DNA from: Geobacteraceae bacterium
Lineage (GTDB): Bacteria; Desulfobacterota; Desulfuromonadia; Geobacterales; Geobacteraceae
Assembly (NCBI GenBank): GCA_029975275.1
Contig: JARKPN010000004.1
Location: 1-58,896, forward strand
Reading direction: 5' to 3'
Length of the DNA stretch: 58,896 nucleotides
Position 1 is the first letter of the stretch; each line of letters starts with the position of its first letter. Position numbers and translations under genes: made by a program. Under the pieces are notes generated by a model. The model searched no databases and was not told where the DNA came from. It worked only from the letters and a program-made list of their open reading frames with translations. Below, piece by piece: positions 34,966 to 48,477 of the stretch.

Positions 34966-37539
34966 CTACTCGTCGGTGTCGCCGTCGTCCGGGACGGTCG
35001 GCGCGGCCTCTTCCACCGCCTCCTCGTCGCCTTCCTCACTCTCGTCCTTCTCGGCCAGCCGGGCCACCGCAACGATCCTTTCCAGCTCCTCGGTGACCAT
35101 CAGCCTGACTCCCTGGGTATTGCGGCCGATGACCGAGAAGCCGGATACCGGCATCCGGATGATCTTGCCCTGGTCGGTGATGAGCATCAGGTCGTTTTCG
35201 TCGGTGACCTGCTTGATATCGACCACGCAGCCGTTCCGCTCGGTGGTCTTGATGGTGATGATACCTTTGCCTCCGCGGCTTTGCAAGCGGTATTCGTCCA
35301 GCGCGGTCCGCTTGCCGAAACCGTTTTCGGTCACGGTGAAGATGGTGGACGAGACGGCGTTGGGGTTGATGATCTCCATGCCGATCACCACGTCGTCGTC
35401 CTCCAGGGTCATTCCCCGCACCCCGCGGGATACGCGCCCCATGGGTCGGGCATCCTTCTCGTGAAAACGGATGGACTTGCCGTTCCTGGAGGCCAGCAGC
35501 ACATCCTGCTGACCGTCGGTAATGGCGACCCCTATCAGCCGGTCGTTATCATCCAGGTTGACCGCGATAATCCCGCCGCTCCTGATGTTGGCGTATTCCA
35601 TGAGCGGGCTTTTCTTCACCACGCCCCGGCGGGTGGCCATAATCAGGTTGCGGTCATCGTCAAAGCCCTTCACGGACAGGATTGCCGCGATATTCTCCCC
35701 GGCCTGGAGGTTCAGGAGGTTGACGATGGCCTTGCCCCGGGTGGCCCGGCCTCCCTCGGGGATCTCATAGACCTTGAGGAGGTAGACCCGTCCGGTATCG
35801 GTGAAGAACATCATGAAGTCCTTGCTGGAGGCCACGAACAGGTGCTCGACGAAATCCTCCTCCTTGGTCTTCATGCCCGATTTCCCCTTGCCGCCACGGC
35901 GCTGTGCCCGGTACTGGGAGACCGCGGTCCGCTTGATGTAGCCGCTGTGGGAGACTGTCACCACCACGTCCTCCTCGACGATGGTGTCCTCCAGGGAGAT
36001 CTCGGCGGTCTGGTCCACGATCTCGGTACGCCGCTCGTCGCCGAACTTCTCCTTCAGCTCGGTCAGCTCGCCGACGATGATCTTCAGGATCTCCGCCTCA
36101 GAGGCCAGGATCTCCTTGAGCCGTGCGATATGTTTCAGGATGTCGGCGAACTCCTGCAGGATCTTCTCCCGCTCCAGGCCGGTCAGGCGCTGCAGCCGCA
36201 TCTCCAGGATGGCCTGGGCCTGTTTGTCCGACAGCCTGGGCCGCTGGCCCTGTCTCGGCAGTGTCAGGCCGAACTTTTCCAGGAAGACCGGGTCGGCGAA
36301 CTCGCCGGCCATGAGGCCGGCCTTGGCCTCATCCGGGTTTTTAGAGGCCCGGATCAACTCGATGACCGCGTCCAGCCAGTCCAGGGCGATCTTGAGGCCT
36401 TCCAGGATATGGGCCCGGGCCTCGGCCTTTTTCAGCTCGAAGATGGTGCGGCGGGTGACGATCTCCCGGCGGTGGTCGATGAAGTGTCCCATGGCGTCCC
36501 GCAGGTTCAGGAGCTTGGGCCTTCCGCCGGCGATGGCCAGCATGTTGATGCCGAAGGAGCACTGCATCTGGGTCTGCTTGTAGAGGTGGTTCAGGATCAC
36601 CTGGGGATTTTCGTCCCGCTTCAACTCGATGACGATGCGCATGCCGTCCCGGTCCGATTCGTCCCGAAGATCCGCGATCCCCTCGAGCTTCTTCTCCCGC
36701 ACCAGTTCGGCGATCTTGGCCACCAGGTTCGCCTTGTTGACCTGGTAGGGAATCTCGGTGACGATGATGGACTGACGCTCGGTCTTCTTGTGGGTCTCAA
36801 CAAAGGCCCGGGCCCGCATCTGCACGATGCCGCGGCCGGTCCGGTATCCCTGGATGATCCCCTCCCGGCCGTAGATGAAGCCGCCGGTGGGGAAATCCGG
36901 CCCGGGGATGAACCGGATCAGTTCCTCGAAGGTGAGCTGCGGGTCTTTTATCAGAGCGATGATCCCGTCGATCACCTCGGAGAGATTGTGGGGCGGTATG
37001 TTGGTTGCCATGCCTACCGCGATGCCGGCGGAGCCGTTCACCAGCAGGTTGGGGAACTTGGAGGGAAGCACCAGCGGCTCCTGCAGCGAGCCGTCGTAGT
37101 TGGGTCCGGTCTCCACGGTCTCCTTATCCAGGTCCTCCAGGAGCTCGTGGGCCAGCCGGGACATGCGGATCTCGGTGTAGCGCATGGCCGCCGGCGAATC
37201 GCCGTCCACGGAACCGAAGTTCCCCTGGCCGTCCACCAGCGGATAGCGGAGCGAGAATTCCTGTGCCATGCGCACAATGGTGTCGTAGGCGGCCGAGTCG
37301 CCGTGGGGGTGGTACTTACCGATCACGTCCCCGACCACGCGGGCCGACTTCTTGTACGGCTTGTTCCAGTCGTTCCCCATGTCGTACATGGCGTACAGGC
37401 AACGCCGGTGCACCGGCTTCAGGCCGTCCCGTACGTCGGGCAGCGCGCGGCCGATGATGACGCTCATGGCATAGTCCATATACGAGCGCTTCATCTCGTC
37501 TTCGATGTTGACGGAGGTCTTGTTGATGGTTTCGAGCAT
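34966..37539 (-). CDS. gyrA: DNA gyrase subunit A
   Basis: Breakage-reunion subunit of DNA gyrase, 857 residues. The quinolone-resistance region reads [15 protein letters not shown], with wild-type-like Ser and Asp at the E. coli 83 and 87 positions. The catalytic Tyr is in [11 protein letters not shown]. The GyrA box QRRGGKG in the C-terminal domain separates it from ParC. The C-terminus is acidic ([16 protein letters not shown]). In Geobacter-type genomes gyrA usually follows gyrB directly; here about 4.4 kb lies between them. Confidence 0.98.
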   Translation of the reverse strand: MLETINKTSVNIEDEMKRSYMDYAMSVIIGRALPDVRDGLKPVHRRCLYAMYDMGNDWNKPYKKSARVVGDVIGKYHPHGDSAAYDTIVRMAQEFSLRYPLVDGQGNFGSVDGDSPAAMRYTEIRMSRLAHELLEDLDKETVETGPNYDGSLQEPLVLPSKFPNLLVNGSAGIAVGMATNIPPHNLSEVIDGIIALIKDPQLTFEELIRFIPGPDFPTGGFIYGREGIIQGYRTGRGIVQMRARAFVETHKKTERQSIIVTEIPYQVNKANLVAKIAELVREKKLEGIADLRDESDRDGMRIVIELKRDENPQVILNHLYKQTQMQCSFGINMLAIAGGRPKLLNLRDAMGHFIDHRREIVTRRTIFELKKAEARAHILEGLKIALDWLDAVIELIRASKNPDEAKAGLMAGEFADPVFLEKFGLTLPRQGQRPRLSDKQAQAILEMRLQRLTGLEREKILQEFADILKHIARLKEILASEAEILKIIVGELTELKEKFGDERRTEIVDQTAEISLEDTIVEEDVVVTVSHSGYIKRTAVSQYRAQRRGGKGKSGMKTKEEDFVEHLFVASSKDFMMFFTDTGRVYLLKVYEIPEGGRATRGKAIVNLLNLQAGENIAAILSVKGFDDDRNLIMATRRGVVKKSPLMEYANIRSGGIIAVNLDDNDRLIGVAITDGQQDVLLASRNGKSIRFHEKDARPMGRVSRGVRGMTLEDDDVVIGMEIINPNAVSSTIFTVTENGFGKRTALDEYRLQSRGGKGIITIKTTERNGCVVDIKQVTDENDLMLITDQGKIIRMPVSGFSVIGRNTQGVRLMVTEELERIVAVARLAEKDESEEGDEEAVEEAAPTVPDDGDTDE

Positions 37540-37966
37540 TACAACCTCGTGAATAAGGGCTTCGGGCTACCGACGAATTCACGGGATAATCGACTCTTCC
37601 CGTGCCTCGCGCCTTTTGCCTATTTTATTTGCCTGAATACGTGACGCCTGACCGCCTTCACATGCGCGGAATGCCTCAGTTGTTGAATCCGGTCAGTAGA
37701 GGCCGACTCCAGAAATTAACCCGGCGTAACCGGCGCGTGACAACGTACGTCACGTATTCTGTACGTGGCCCCTATAAATTTGGGGGGATAGAATATTAAT
37801 CAGTTACAAAATTTTTGCCCCAATTAATCAATTTTCCGCACACTTCTTGTAAAAAACAAGAATTACAATTATTTGACGTGGCATTTTGAGGAGTGTTTTC
37901 AGCAATTGTAACGTATGAAGATATCATGTTTGGGTAGACAAGAAAACCCCTTTTTTGAAGACTTAC
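37540..37966. other. Gap between gyrA and a small unknown gene
   Basis: About 430 bases that become AT-rich from about 37790. I see no gene. There is a CGTACGTCACG-type region near 37745-37770 (inverted CGTAC elements), AT-rich runs with GTTACAAAATTTTTG, and the short inverted repeat CTTGT/ACAAG (37845-37860). It probably holds the gyrA promoter on the minus strand and the promoter of the next gene on the plus strand. Confidence 0.4.
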
Positions 37967-38293
37967 ATGTGGTTAGACATTGGACCAAGCCGGAAATCTC
38001 CTGTTGTGACGGGTCAATTTTCCGGTGAAGGGCACGTAAAAACATCAATAAATAGTGAGGGTCCGGAAGGGGGGGTGATTTCAGTGCCGATAGAGTCCGA
38101 AAGAGGCGCAAGGCTTCATATTTTCCAAACCCATGTGAAAAACGCTGATAAAAGTGATATCTGCGGGCAAGGGATTCAAATCATGTCTCTTGAAAAAACC
38201 GACAACTTGATTCAGTACCGTGTTGCAATGGGCCACGGCTCTGATCTCCTTGTGTTTGTTGGTGTTTTGGCTAATTCAATATATCACGGGTAG
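37967..38293 (+). CDS. Hypothetical protein (108 aa)
   Basis: I do not recognise this protein. The sequence has a soluble, beta-rich look (GPEGGVISVPIESERGARLHIF; IQIMSLEKTDNLIQYRVAMG) and ends LLVFVGVLANSIYHG. ATG at 37967 is chosen; a TTG four codons upstream is possible, and the ribosome site is weak in both cases. Base composition is less GC-rich than the surrounding housekeeping genes. It precedes the M24 peptidase on the same strand in the DNA inserted between gyrA and gyrB. Confidence 0.45.
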   Translation: MWLDIGPSRKSPVVTGQFSGEGHVKTSINSEGPEGGVISVPIESERGARLHIFQTHVKNADKSDICGQGIQIMSLEKTDNLIQYRVAMGHGSDLLVFVGVLANSIYHG

Positions 38294-38417
38294 CTCTCAG
38301 AGTCTCTTTGTATGAATCAAACTATGGGACAGCAGTGGTTTCGTATGGTATAGGTTTACCCGTAAGAGAATCGCTGGCGAAAGCAGCGGGATCAATTAGA
38401 GGAAAAAGGGGGAACTA

Positions 38418-39086
38418 ATGATGGCGCACGATCGGGCGACGGTGGAAAAAACGAAAGCAGATTTTTCGGTGGAGAAAATGCTCGAAATCAGGGCAAAGAC
38501 ACAACAGGCAGTTGAACGGATTGCTGCCCAAGTCAAGGTTGGGATGCTTGAAGAGGATGCCAACAAAATGGTTGTTGATACCTTGCGGGAAATGGGTGCC
38601 ACAAAAGCTTTCCACAAACCCTATGTACGTTTTGGCAGCAATACCACCATAACCTTCGGGGCCGATTCCGTTCCGGGAGTCCGGTTAGGAGAGGATGATA
38701 TCTTTTTTATAGATATCGCGCCTGTTTGGGATGGTTATGAAGGTGACGCGGGCGATACCTACGTAACCGGTAGCAATCCGGAAATGAAACGTTGCGCACT
38801 CGACGCAAAAAAGATTTTCGAAGCTGTTTCAGCCAAGTGGAAATCAGATAAATCGACCGGTGCTGAACTGTATGATTTCGCGCAAAAAATGGCCAAAGAT
38901 CTTGGGTGGGAGCTGAACCTTGATCTGGGGGGACATCGATTGGGAGACTTTTCCAGTGCAGAGCACTATGAAGGTCCTTTGCACGAAATTTCTTTCAACC
39001 CCGCACCTAATATCTGGATGGTTGAAATCCATATTCGGCATCCTGATAATAAGTTCGGTGCCTTTTATGAGGACTTGCTCTATTAG
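38418..39086 (+). CDS. M24-family metallopeptidase
   Basis: This 222-residue protein has a single pita-bread (creatinase/methionine aminopeptidase) fold. All five metal ligands can be placed: two Asp in FIDIAPVWDGYEGDAGDTYV, His in LGGHRLGDFS, Glu in VEIHIRHP and a final Glu in FYEDLLY. It is shorter than Xaa-Pro aminopeptidases and lacks their N-terminal domain. It starts ATGATG with GGGGGA upstream and ends at a strong terminator. The substrate is unknown. Composition is less GC-rich than neighbours, which suggests recent gain. Confidence 0.85.
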   Translation: MMAHDRATVEKTKADFSVEKMLEIRAKTQQAVERIAAQVKVGMLEEDANKMVVDTLREMGATKAFHKPYVRFGSNTTITFGADSVPGVRLGEDDIFFIDIAPVWDGYEGDAGDTYVTGSNPEMKRCALDAKKIFEAVSAKWKSDKSTGAELYDFAQKMAKDLGWELNLDLGGHRLGDFSSAEHYEGPLHEISFNPAPNIWMVEIHIRHPDNKFGAFYEDLLY

Positions 39087-39109
39087 CAGCAGCTAGCATT
39101 TTTCTGACG

Positions 39110-39148
39110 AAAGGGCCCCCTTCAATTTGTTACTTTAGGGGGCCCTTT
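39110..39148 (+). terminator. Rho-independent terminator after the M24 gene
   Basis: AAAGGGCCCCCT (39110-39121) and AGGGGGCCCTTT (39137-39148) form a 12-base perfect stem with a 15-base loop, followed by TGTTTATT. Confidence 0.85.
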
Positions 39149-39533
39149 GTTTATTCACCGCCTGCCCGTATTCTTTTGGCAACTCCTGAGGTTCTGACTT
39201 GAACGGGGAGTATTGTTCCTCCAGAGATGGAGGCATGGTTTTCTTCTGCTTCCAGGGGCGCGACTCTTTTGAACATTCGATTTGACTCTGTTTTAACTCG
39301 GCAATGTCAATTCTTTTTCAAGGCAATGTGAATCGTCACCGGTTATCTGGCACCAGCTTGTTTTCAAGACATGTCGTCTCTCCAGCTCAACCGCCATGCC
39401 ATTATCCACACAAAACAGCGAGGAGCCCATTGAAAGGGCTTACAGACCGATTCGGCTCATTTGAGGGTGCTGAAGTGTAAAAGCCTGGAATAGCTGGTAT
39501 ATTCTATTTCAGGCATCGGGCAGGAGGTCAACA
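39149..39533. other. Upstream region of the NO reductase with a consensus DnaA box
   Basis: About 385 bases. It contains a perfect DnaA box TTATCCACA (39402-39410), a GTGA-N4-TCAC palindrome (39328-39339) that might bind a CRP/FNR-type regulator (spacing is not standard), and a TATATT -10-like element about 40 bases before the NO reductase ATG. A 41-codon frame on the minus strand (39276-39151) is open and protein-like but has no ribosome site. Confidence 0.4.
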
Positions 39534-41804
39534 ATGTCATTAGACATCGAAACTGAAACCTTGTCTCCATGGTGGAGAGTTTCCGTGATTCTCGTATTGA
39601 TAATCGGATTTTCCATCCTGATTTGGATAGCCGTCAGGGCTTACAACGATGCGCCGCCGATCCCGGACAGGGTCGTGAACGCCGAGGGTGAAACCGTATT
39701 CAGCGGTGCAGACATACTGGCCGGACAACAGGTCTTCCTCAAGTACGGACTTATGGAAAATGGCTCCATCTGGGGGCACGGCGCATACCTTGGCCCTGAT
39801 TTCTCCGCCGAATACCTGCATACCTTGGCCCTGGATGCAGGCGAAATGCTTGCCCGTAAGAATTTCCGGCAGGGGCTGATGGAATTGTCCCCTATCGAAA
39901 GGGAGACCGTCAACGCTGAAGTCCGGCGCCTGCTCAAGGAGAACCGCTATTCTGCCGAAACCCGCACACTAGTCTACTCTCCCGAAGAAATTGCTTCGTT
40001 CAATGGCCAAGTGGCAAAATGGACGTCTTATTTTCTGAACCCCTCGGCAAACGGCGGACTGATGATGGAACAAGTTAAAAACCCTGTGGAACTCCGTCAA
40101 CTGACAGCCTTTTTCGCCTGGTCGGCTTGGGCTTCTGTGGCAAACCGCCCTGGGAAAACCTACTCTTATACAAATAACTTCCCTTATGACCCCGCAGCTG
40201 GCAACACACCCGGCAACGCCTCCATTTTATGGAGCGCACTGAGCCTCATAACCCTTCTTGGCGGCATAGCCGCGGTGTTGTTTGCCTTTGGAAAATTCAA
40301 TTATCTCGGCTGGAAGGCAAGAGGGGAACATATCCGGCCCTTAGTGCCTCCCGGCACTGCAACGGCATCACAACGGGCGATCGTCAAGTATTTTCTTGCC
40401 GTTGCGTTCCTTTTTCTGTTGCAGGTCCTTGTCGGGGGGGCAACCGCGCACTACCGCGCCGACCCCTCCAGTTTTTTCGGCTTGGACATGACCCTGTACT
40501 TTCCTGGCAACATTTTTCGCACATGGCACCTGCAATTGTCCATTTTCTGGATAGCTACAGCCTATGTGGCGGGCGGGCTTTTTCTTGCAGGTTCATTGGG
40601 AGGAAGGGAGCCGAAAGGACAGGTCAGGGGCGTCAATCTTTTGTTCTGGACACTGATTGTGGTCGTATTCGGCAGCCTTCTGGGCGAGCTGCTCGGCGTC
40701 TATCAGCTGCTCGGAAATTTCTGGTTTTGGCTGGGCAACCAGGGTTGGGAATACCTCGACCTGGGGCGTGCCTGGCAACTCCTTCTGGCATTGGGTCTGG
40801 TTTTCTGGCTTTATCTCCTTTTCAGGGAGATCGGACCGGCTCGAAGAGATCCGGAACGAAATCAGATTTCGTCTCTGTTTCTTTTTACCGCCATAGCCAT
40901 TCCCCTCTTTTACCTGCCGGCCATGTTTTTCGGCAGCGCCAGCAACTTCTCGGTGGTGGATAACTGGCGTTTCTGGATCATACATCTCTGGGTGGAAGGC
41001 TTTTTTGAGCTGTTCGCAACGGTAATGGTCGCCGTAATATTTTTCCAACTTGGCCTCATTACCCAGATCACCGCTTCACGGGTCGTGTATCTGGATGCCA
41101 TCCTTTACCTCGGCAGCGGTATTGTCGGGACCGGACACCACTGGTACTGGTCCGGACAATCTACTGCCACCATGGCACTTGCGGCAATGTTCTCCGCAAT
41201 GGAGGTCGTGCCACTCACACTGCTGACCCTCGATGCCTGGGACTTTATAAAAGTGACAAGATCGCAATGCGATACCTGCAACAGGGAGATGATTGTCCCT
41301 CACAAATGGACGTTCTATTTCCTTATAGCCGTTGGCTTTTGGAATTTCGTCGGCGCCGGGATTTTCGGTTTTCTCATAAATCTGCCTATAGTCAGTTATT
41401 TCGAGGTGGGTACCATGCTCACACCAAATCACGGCCATGCCGCGATGATGGGGGTATTCGGCATGTTGGCTATCGCGCTTATTGTTTTTGCCATACGGCA
41501 GATATCAACGGATGATCAATGGATGAAAACGGAAAAATATATTCGGGTTTCATTCTGGGGGCTGAATGCGGGACTTGGTCTGATGGTTGTAACGAGTCTC
41601 TTCCCCGGGGGAGTGCTGCAGTTTGTGGATGTCTTGAACAACGGCTACTGGCATGCCAGGGGACCGGAGTTTCTGAATTCCATCAGGATTTTTGAATGGC
41701 TGCGCCTTCCTGCGGATATCATTTTTATTGCTCTGGGCGCTTTCCCCCTGCTGATCGCGTCATTTCTGACCTGGCGATCCTTTAGAGAGAATTCCCAGGC
41801 GTAA
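39534..41804 (+). CDS. norZ: Quinol-dependent nitric oxide reductase (qNor)
   Basis: It is predicted to reduce 2 NO to N2O with electrons from (mena)quinol in the inner membrane. The 756-residue single-subunit enzyme has an N-terminal TM helix, an extracytoplasmic cytochrome c-like domain lacking a CxxCH heme site (as in qNor; GADILAGQQVFLKYGLMENG) and about 12 further TM helices of the heme-copper oxidase fold. Ligand histidines lie in FRTWHLQLSIFW, GTGHHWYWSG and NHGHAAMMGVFG. AGGAGG precedes the ATG. No norC, NorR or NsrR gene is adjacent, so it probably serves NO detoxification. Composition is less GC-rich than the flanking gyr genes. Confidence 0.93.
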   Translation: MSLDIETETLSPWWRVSVILVLIIGFSILIWIAVRAYNDAPPIPDRVVNAEGETVFSGADILAGQQVFLKYGLMENGSIWGHGAYLGPDFSAEYLHTLALDAGEMLARKNFRQGLMELSPIERETVNAEVRRLLKENRYSAETRTLVYSPEEIASFNGQVAKWTSYFLNPSANGGLMMEQVKNPVELRQLTAFFAWSAWASVANRPGKTYSYTNNFPYDPAAGNTPGNASILWSALSLITLLGGIAAVLFAFGKFNYLGWKARGEHIRPLVPPGTATASQRAIVKYFLAVAFLFLLQVLVGGATAHYRADPSSFFGLDMTLYFPGNIFRTWHLQLSIFWIATAYVAGGLFLAGSLGGREPKGQVRGVNLLFWTLIVVVFGSLLGELLGVYQLLGNFWFWLGNQGWEYLDLGRAWQLLLALGLVFWLYLLFREIGPARRDPERNQISSLFLFTAIAIPLFYLPAMFFGSASNFSVVDNWRFWIIHLWVEGFFELFATVMVAVIFFQLGLITQITASRVVYLDAILYLGSGIVGTGHHWYWSGQSTATMALAAMFSAMEVVPLTLLTLDAWDFIKVTRSQCDTCNREMIVPHKWTFYFLIAVGFWNFVGAGIFGFLINLPIVSYFEVGTMLTPNHGHAAMMGVFGMLAIALIVFAIRQISTDDQWMKTEKYIRVSFWGLNAGLGLMVVTSLFPGGVLQFVDVLNNGYWHARGPEFLNSIRIFEWLRLPADIIFIALGAFPLLIASFLTWRSFRENSQA

Positions 41805-42004
41805 TAGACTACCTCTCTTTTTCCGGCTTTCCCTTAGTAGCGTAGATATCTTTGCCAGGCTCCATCTTTTTCACTGGTCCGGGGCACGGTCAATAGCGTT
41901 TCTCGTGCGGTGACAAAATGTATACCCTCTGGGGGGTCGCCTGACAGACTTCGCAGGGGTAGGAAGAATGATAATCTTATCCGTACGTACGAACAAATCA
42001 GGTT

Positions 42005-45494
<3,490 letters not shown>

Positions 45495-45513
45495 GAAACA
45501 GTCGCGGCATGAA

Positions 45514-45540
45514 AAAGGCCGCTCCGTACGAGAGGCCTTT
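45514..45540 (-). terminator. Hairpin with T-run after dnaN
   Basis: On the minus strand AAAGGCC (45540-45534) pairs with GGCCTTT (45520-45514), and the T-run continues. The loop contains TCTCGTACGGA, which shares 14 bases with the 64-bp repeat near 45-60. It lies between dnaN and recF and may attenuate read-through. Confidence 0.6.
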
Positions 45541-45573
45541 CCTCGGGCTTCCGTTGTCGGAGCAGCGCGGCGG

Positions 45574-46692
45574 TCAGACCCGCATCGGCATGATGACCGA
45601 GAGAAACCCTTTTCCCTGGTGCGGCTTCAGCACCGCGGGAGACAGTTCGTCCTTCAGTTCCAGATTCACCGACTCCTCCCCGATGGCGGACAGGACGTCG
45701 ATGAGGTAGCGGGCGTTGAACCGGATGGATATGTCCGGTCCCGTATAGTCAACCTCCAGGGTCTCCCTGGCGTCACCCAGCTCCGGGTTGCTGGCCGAGA
45801 TCTCCATGACGCCGTCCTTCAGCTCCATCATGATCCCCTTGAATTTCTCGCTGGAGAGGATCGACATCCTGCGGAGCGAATGGAAGAAGTCCTCCCGGTT
45901 GATGGTGACGCTCTTGTCGTTGTCGGACGGGAGCACCCTGGTGTAGTCGGGGAAGTAACCGTCCACCAGCCTCATGAGCACCAACGTATCGTTCTTCTTC
46001 AGGACTGAACTGTTGTCCAGGAACGAGAGCATTATCTCGTCGTCATCGTCTTCCGTGAGCTTCTTCAGTTCGAATATCCCCTTTTTCGGGAAGATGACGC
46101 CGTTTTTCAGGTCGCTGGACGAGACCGGAGGAATCTCCCGTTCGGCCATGGAGAGGCGATGGCCGTCGGTGGCGACCATCCGCAGTATGGTTCCGGATTC
46201 CTGCTCCATCGCCTTGACGAAGATCCCGTTGAGGTTGTACTTGGTCTCGTCATGGCAGATGGCAAAGGAGGTCATTTCCACCATTTCCCGCATGAGCGAG
46301 CCGTTCAACCTGATAAAGGTGTTGTCGTTGATGGCGGGGAAAAAAGGAAATTCTTCCGGGGACAGGCCGACCAGGTTGAAGTGTGCCTTGCCGCAACGGA
46401 GGTCGACCCAGTCGTTTTCCCTGGTGGAGAAACGGATCTCGGCTTCCGGCAGCTCCTTGATAATCTCATAGAGCTTCTTGGCGGAAACGGTAATCCTTCC
46501 CTCCTTCACCACGTCCGCCGGGTAGGAGCTCTTCATTCCCACCTCCAGATCGGTGGCAACGATGTCTATTCTCTCGGGATGTGCGTCTATCAGCACGTTG
46601 GAGAGGATAGGCATGGTCTTCCTGTTTTCGACGATCCCCTGAACCCGCTGTAACGCTTTGAGAAAGTTGTCTTTGGCGATGGCGAATTCCAT
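45574..46692 (-). CDS. dnaN: DNA polymerase III beta subunit (sliding clamp)
   Basis: Processivity clamp, 372 residues, three repeated clamp domains. The start MEFAIAKDNFLKALQRVQGI, the middle ATDGHRLSMAER and the C-terminal VLKPHQGKGFLSVIMPMRV are typical of the clamp; the last residues form the peptide-binding pocket. It lies downstream of dnaA on the same strand across a DnaA-box-rich gap. Confidence 0.98.
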   Translation of the reverse strand: MEFAIAKDNFLKALQRVQGIVENRKTMPILSNVLIDAHPERIDIVATDLEVGMKSSYPADVVKEGRITVSAKKLYEIIKELPEAEIRFSTRENDWVDLRCGKAHFNLVGLSPEEFPFFPAINDNTFIRLNGSLMREMVEMTSFAICHDETKYNLNGIFVKAMEQESGTILRMVATDGHRLSMAEREIPPVSSSDLKNGVIFPKKGIFELKKLTEDDDDEIMLSFLDNSSVLKKNDTLVLMRLVDGYFPDYTRVLPSDNDKSVTINREDFFHSLRRMSILSSEKFKGIMMELKDGVMEISASNPELGDARETLEVDYTGPDISIRFNARYLIDVLSAIGEESVNLELKDELSPAVLKPHQGKGFLSVIMPMRV

Positions 46693-46921
46693 GATACCTC
46701 CGGTAGAAAAGCAGGTAAACGACTATTGACTATTGTTTTTTTAAGAAGTTCAGTAGTAAAAAGTAGCTGCTGTGGATTTGTTGAAAATCGGTTTATGGCC
46801 CGTACGGCAAGGTTTTCGGGCTGTTGAAAAAAATGTTCGTACGGGATGCGTTGCGGCGAGTTTATCAACAGCGGGAAATTTTTTCCACAGATCTCTTTCC
46901 CTTACCCACAACTTATCCGCT
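46693..46921. other. oriC: Putative oriC: DnaA-box cluster between dnaN and dnaA
   Basis: An AT-rich gap with many 9-mers close to the DnaA box TTATCCACA. They are TGTGGATTT (46771-46779), TGTTGAAAA (46779-46787 and 46822-46830), TTATCAACA (46862-46870), TTTTCCACA (46881-46889, fits TTWTNCACA) and TTACCCACA (46902-46910), with TTATCCGCT at 46913. A CCCGTAC...GTACGGG inverted pair (46799-46844) lies in the middle. Location beside dnaA supports an origin; a GC-skew plot would be decisive. The palindrome upstream of dnaA may belong to the same origin. Confidence 0.6.
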
Positions 46922-48271
46922 CTATTCCAACAGGCCGCGCCTGATGGTCTCAACGGTATTTTTCAGCTCGTTATCCGAGGAAACGAGCCTGGTAATCTTC
47001 TTGAAGGAATGGATGATCGTGGAGTGATCCTTCCCCCCGAATTTTTCGCCAATCTCCGGATAGGAGGACTTGGTGAGTTCCCGGCAGAGAAAAATTGCTA
47101 TCTGGCGCGGTATGACCACCGTCTTCAGGCGCTTGTCCGACTTCAGGTCCGATACCTTGATATTGAAATACTCGGAGACGAATTTCTGGATCATCTCCAC
47201 GGATATTTCGCGGTTTTTCTCAACGATGATGTCCTTCAGGACCTCCTTGGCCATGGATAGGGTAATCTCGTTGCCGGTGAGGCTAGCGAACGCGCCGAGG
47301 CGGATCAGCATCCCCTCCAGTTCGCGGATGTTGCTGGTGGAGCTGGAGGCAAGGAACAGGGCCACGTCGTCGGGCAGCAGGATGTGGTCGATTTCCGATT
47401 TCTTCTTTAAGATAGCCACCTTTGTTTCCATATCGGGCGGCTGAATGTCGGCGATGAGACCCCATTCGAAACGGGAGCGGAGCCGTTGCTCAAGCCCTGC
47501 CATGTCCTTGGGGAACTTGTCAGAGGTGACAACTATCTGCTTATGGGATTCGTGGAGGGAATTAAAGGTGTGGAAGAATTCTTCCTGGGTGGCCTCCTTA
47601 CCGGCCATGAACTGGATATCGTCGATCAACAAAACATCCATACTTCTGAATTTATTACGGAACTCCTCCATTTTCTTGTAACGGATGCAGTTGATCATCT
47701 CGTTCATGAATTTTTCGGAGGTATAGAGGCAGACGCGCGCCGAGCTGTTGACTCCCTGGATGTAATTGCCGATGGCGGTGAGGAGATGGGTCTTGCCGAG
47801 ACCGACACCGCCGTAGATGAACAGGGGATTGTAATTAGTTGCAGGCTTGTTCGCCACCGCCTGGGCCGCTGCGTGTGCGAACTGGTTTCCCGCACCACAG
47901 ACAAAGGTCTCGAAGGTGTATTTCGGGTTGAGATTGGAACAGAAGTCCGGATTGACCCGGTTGTCCTGTGAAACTGCCGGCTCCTGGAAAGGGACGGAGT
48001 CGACCGGCGGTGATGGGGTATCCTGCGCTCCCTTGGGGGAGATGCGCATTTCAACGACGATTTTTTTCTGAAGGATGGCGGAAACCGCCTCTTCGATCAT
48101 TGACAGGTAGTTTTCCCTGACCATTTCCCTGAAGAAATTGTTGGGAGCCTCCAGATACAGCACGCTCCCTTGCGCGTCAAGGAAATTGAGCGGCTGGATC
48201 CAGGTGGTGAAGGTGTGGGGAGTAAGGACCTTCTCCATATTGGAAAGAACTTCAAGCCAAACCTTTTCCAT
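46922..48271 (-). CDS. dnaA: Chromosomal replication initiator DnaA
   Basis: Initiator ATPase, 449 residues. Domain I starts at residue 1 (MEKVWLEVLSNMEKVL); domain III has Walker A YGGVGLGKTHLLTAIGNY and Walker B VLLIDDIQFMAGKEATQEEF; domain IV has the DNA-binding KFGGKDHSTIIHSFKKI. The frame is open to 48445, but the ATG at 48271 gives the standard N-terminus. DnaA-box-like sequences lie both downstream and upstream (48312-48333), which would allow autoregulation. Confidence 0.97.
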   Translation of the reverse strand: MEKVWLEVLSNMEKVLTPHTFTTWIQPLNFLDAQGSVLYLEAPNNFFREMVRENYLSMIEEAVSAILQKKIVVEMRISPKGAQDTPSPPVDSVPFQEPAVSQDNRVNPDFCSNLNPKYTFETFVCGAGNQFAHAAAQAVANKPATNYNPLFIYGGVGLGKTHLLTAIGNYIQGVNSSARVCLYTSEKFMNEMINCIRYKKMEEFRNKFRSMDVLLIDDIQFMAGKEATQEEFFHTFNSLHESHKQIVVTSDKFPKDMAGLEQRLRSRFEWGLIADIQPPDMETKVAILKKKSEIDHILLPDDVALFLASSSTSNIRELEGMLIRLGAFASLTGNEITLSMAKEVLKDIIVEKNREISVEMIQKFVSEYFNIKVSDLKSDKRLKTVVIPRQIAIFLCRELTKSSYPEIGEKFGGKDHSTIIHSFKKITRLVSSDNELKNTVETIRRGLLE

Positions 48272-48311
48272 AGAACAAATCTTCTCGAGCCGGGGAAGGT
48301 TTATAAACAGT

Positions 48312-48333
48312 TTTTTCAACAGTTGTTGAAAAA
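48312..48333. promoter_or_regulatory. Paired DnaA-box-like palindrome upstream of dnaA
   Basis: TTTTTCAACA (48312-48321) and its exact complement (48324-48333), 2 bases apart, about 40 bases before the dnaA ATG. The half-site TTTTCAACA also occurs in the dnaN-dnaA gap. Likely part of the origin or of dnaA autoregulation. Confidence 0.5.
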
Positions 48334-48477
48334 CCGAATATATTAATAAAATTGGAAGGTTACAAGGATTAATGGATCCGGGGAGCAGAGCTTTTTCCCC
48401 AGCCGGGAAGTTATGAACACTACCAGAGACGCCTCTAATTTGCAAGGCTAATTTTTCCGCGGAAAGTAAATTTCAGC

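Noticed and set aside
34918-37644. A 908-codon open frame on the plus strand across gyrA
   Set aside because: It is antisense to the clear gyrA gene. High GC leaves such shadow frames open; its product (His/Val/Gly/Leu-rich) matches no family.
39151-39276. 41-codon minus-strand frame between the M24 and NO reductase genes
   Set aside because: The sequence looks protein-like but is very short, has no ribosome site, and ends against the terminator; possibly a gene remnant.
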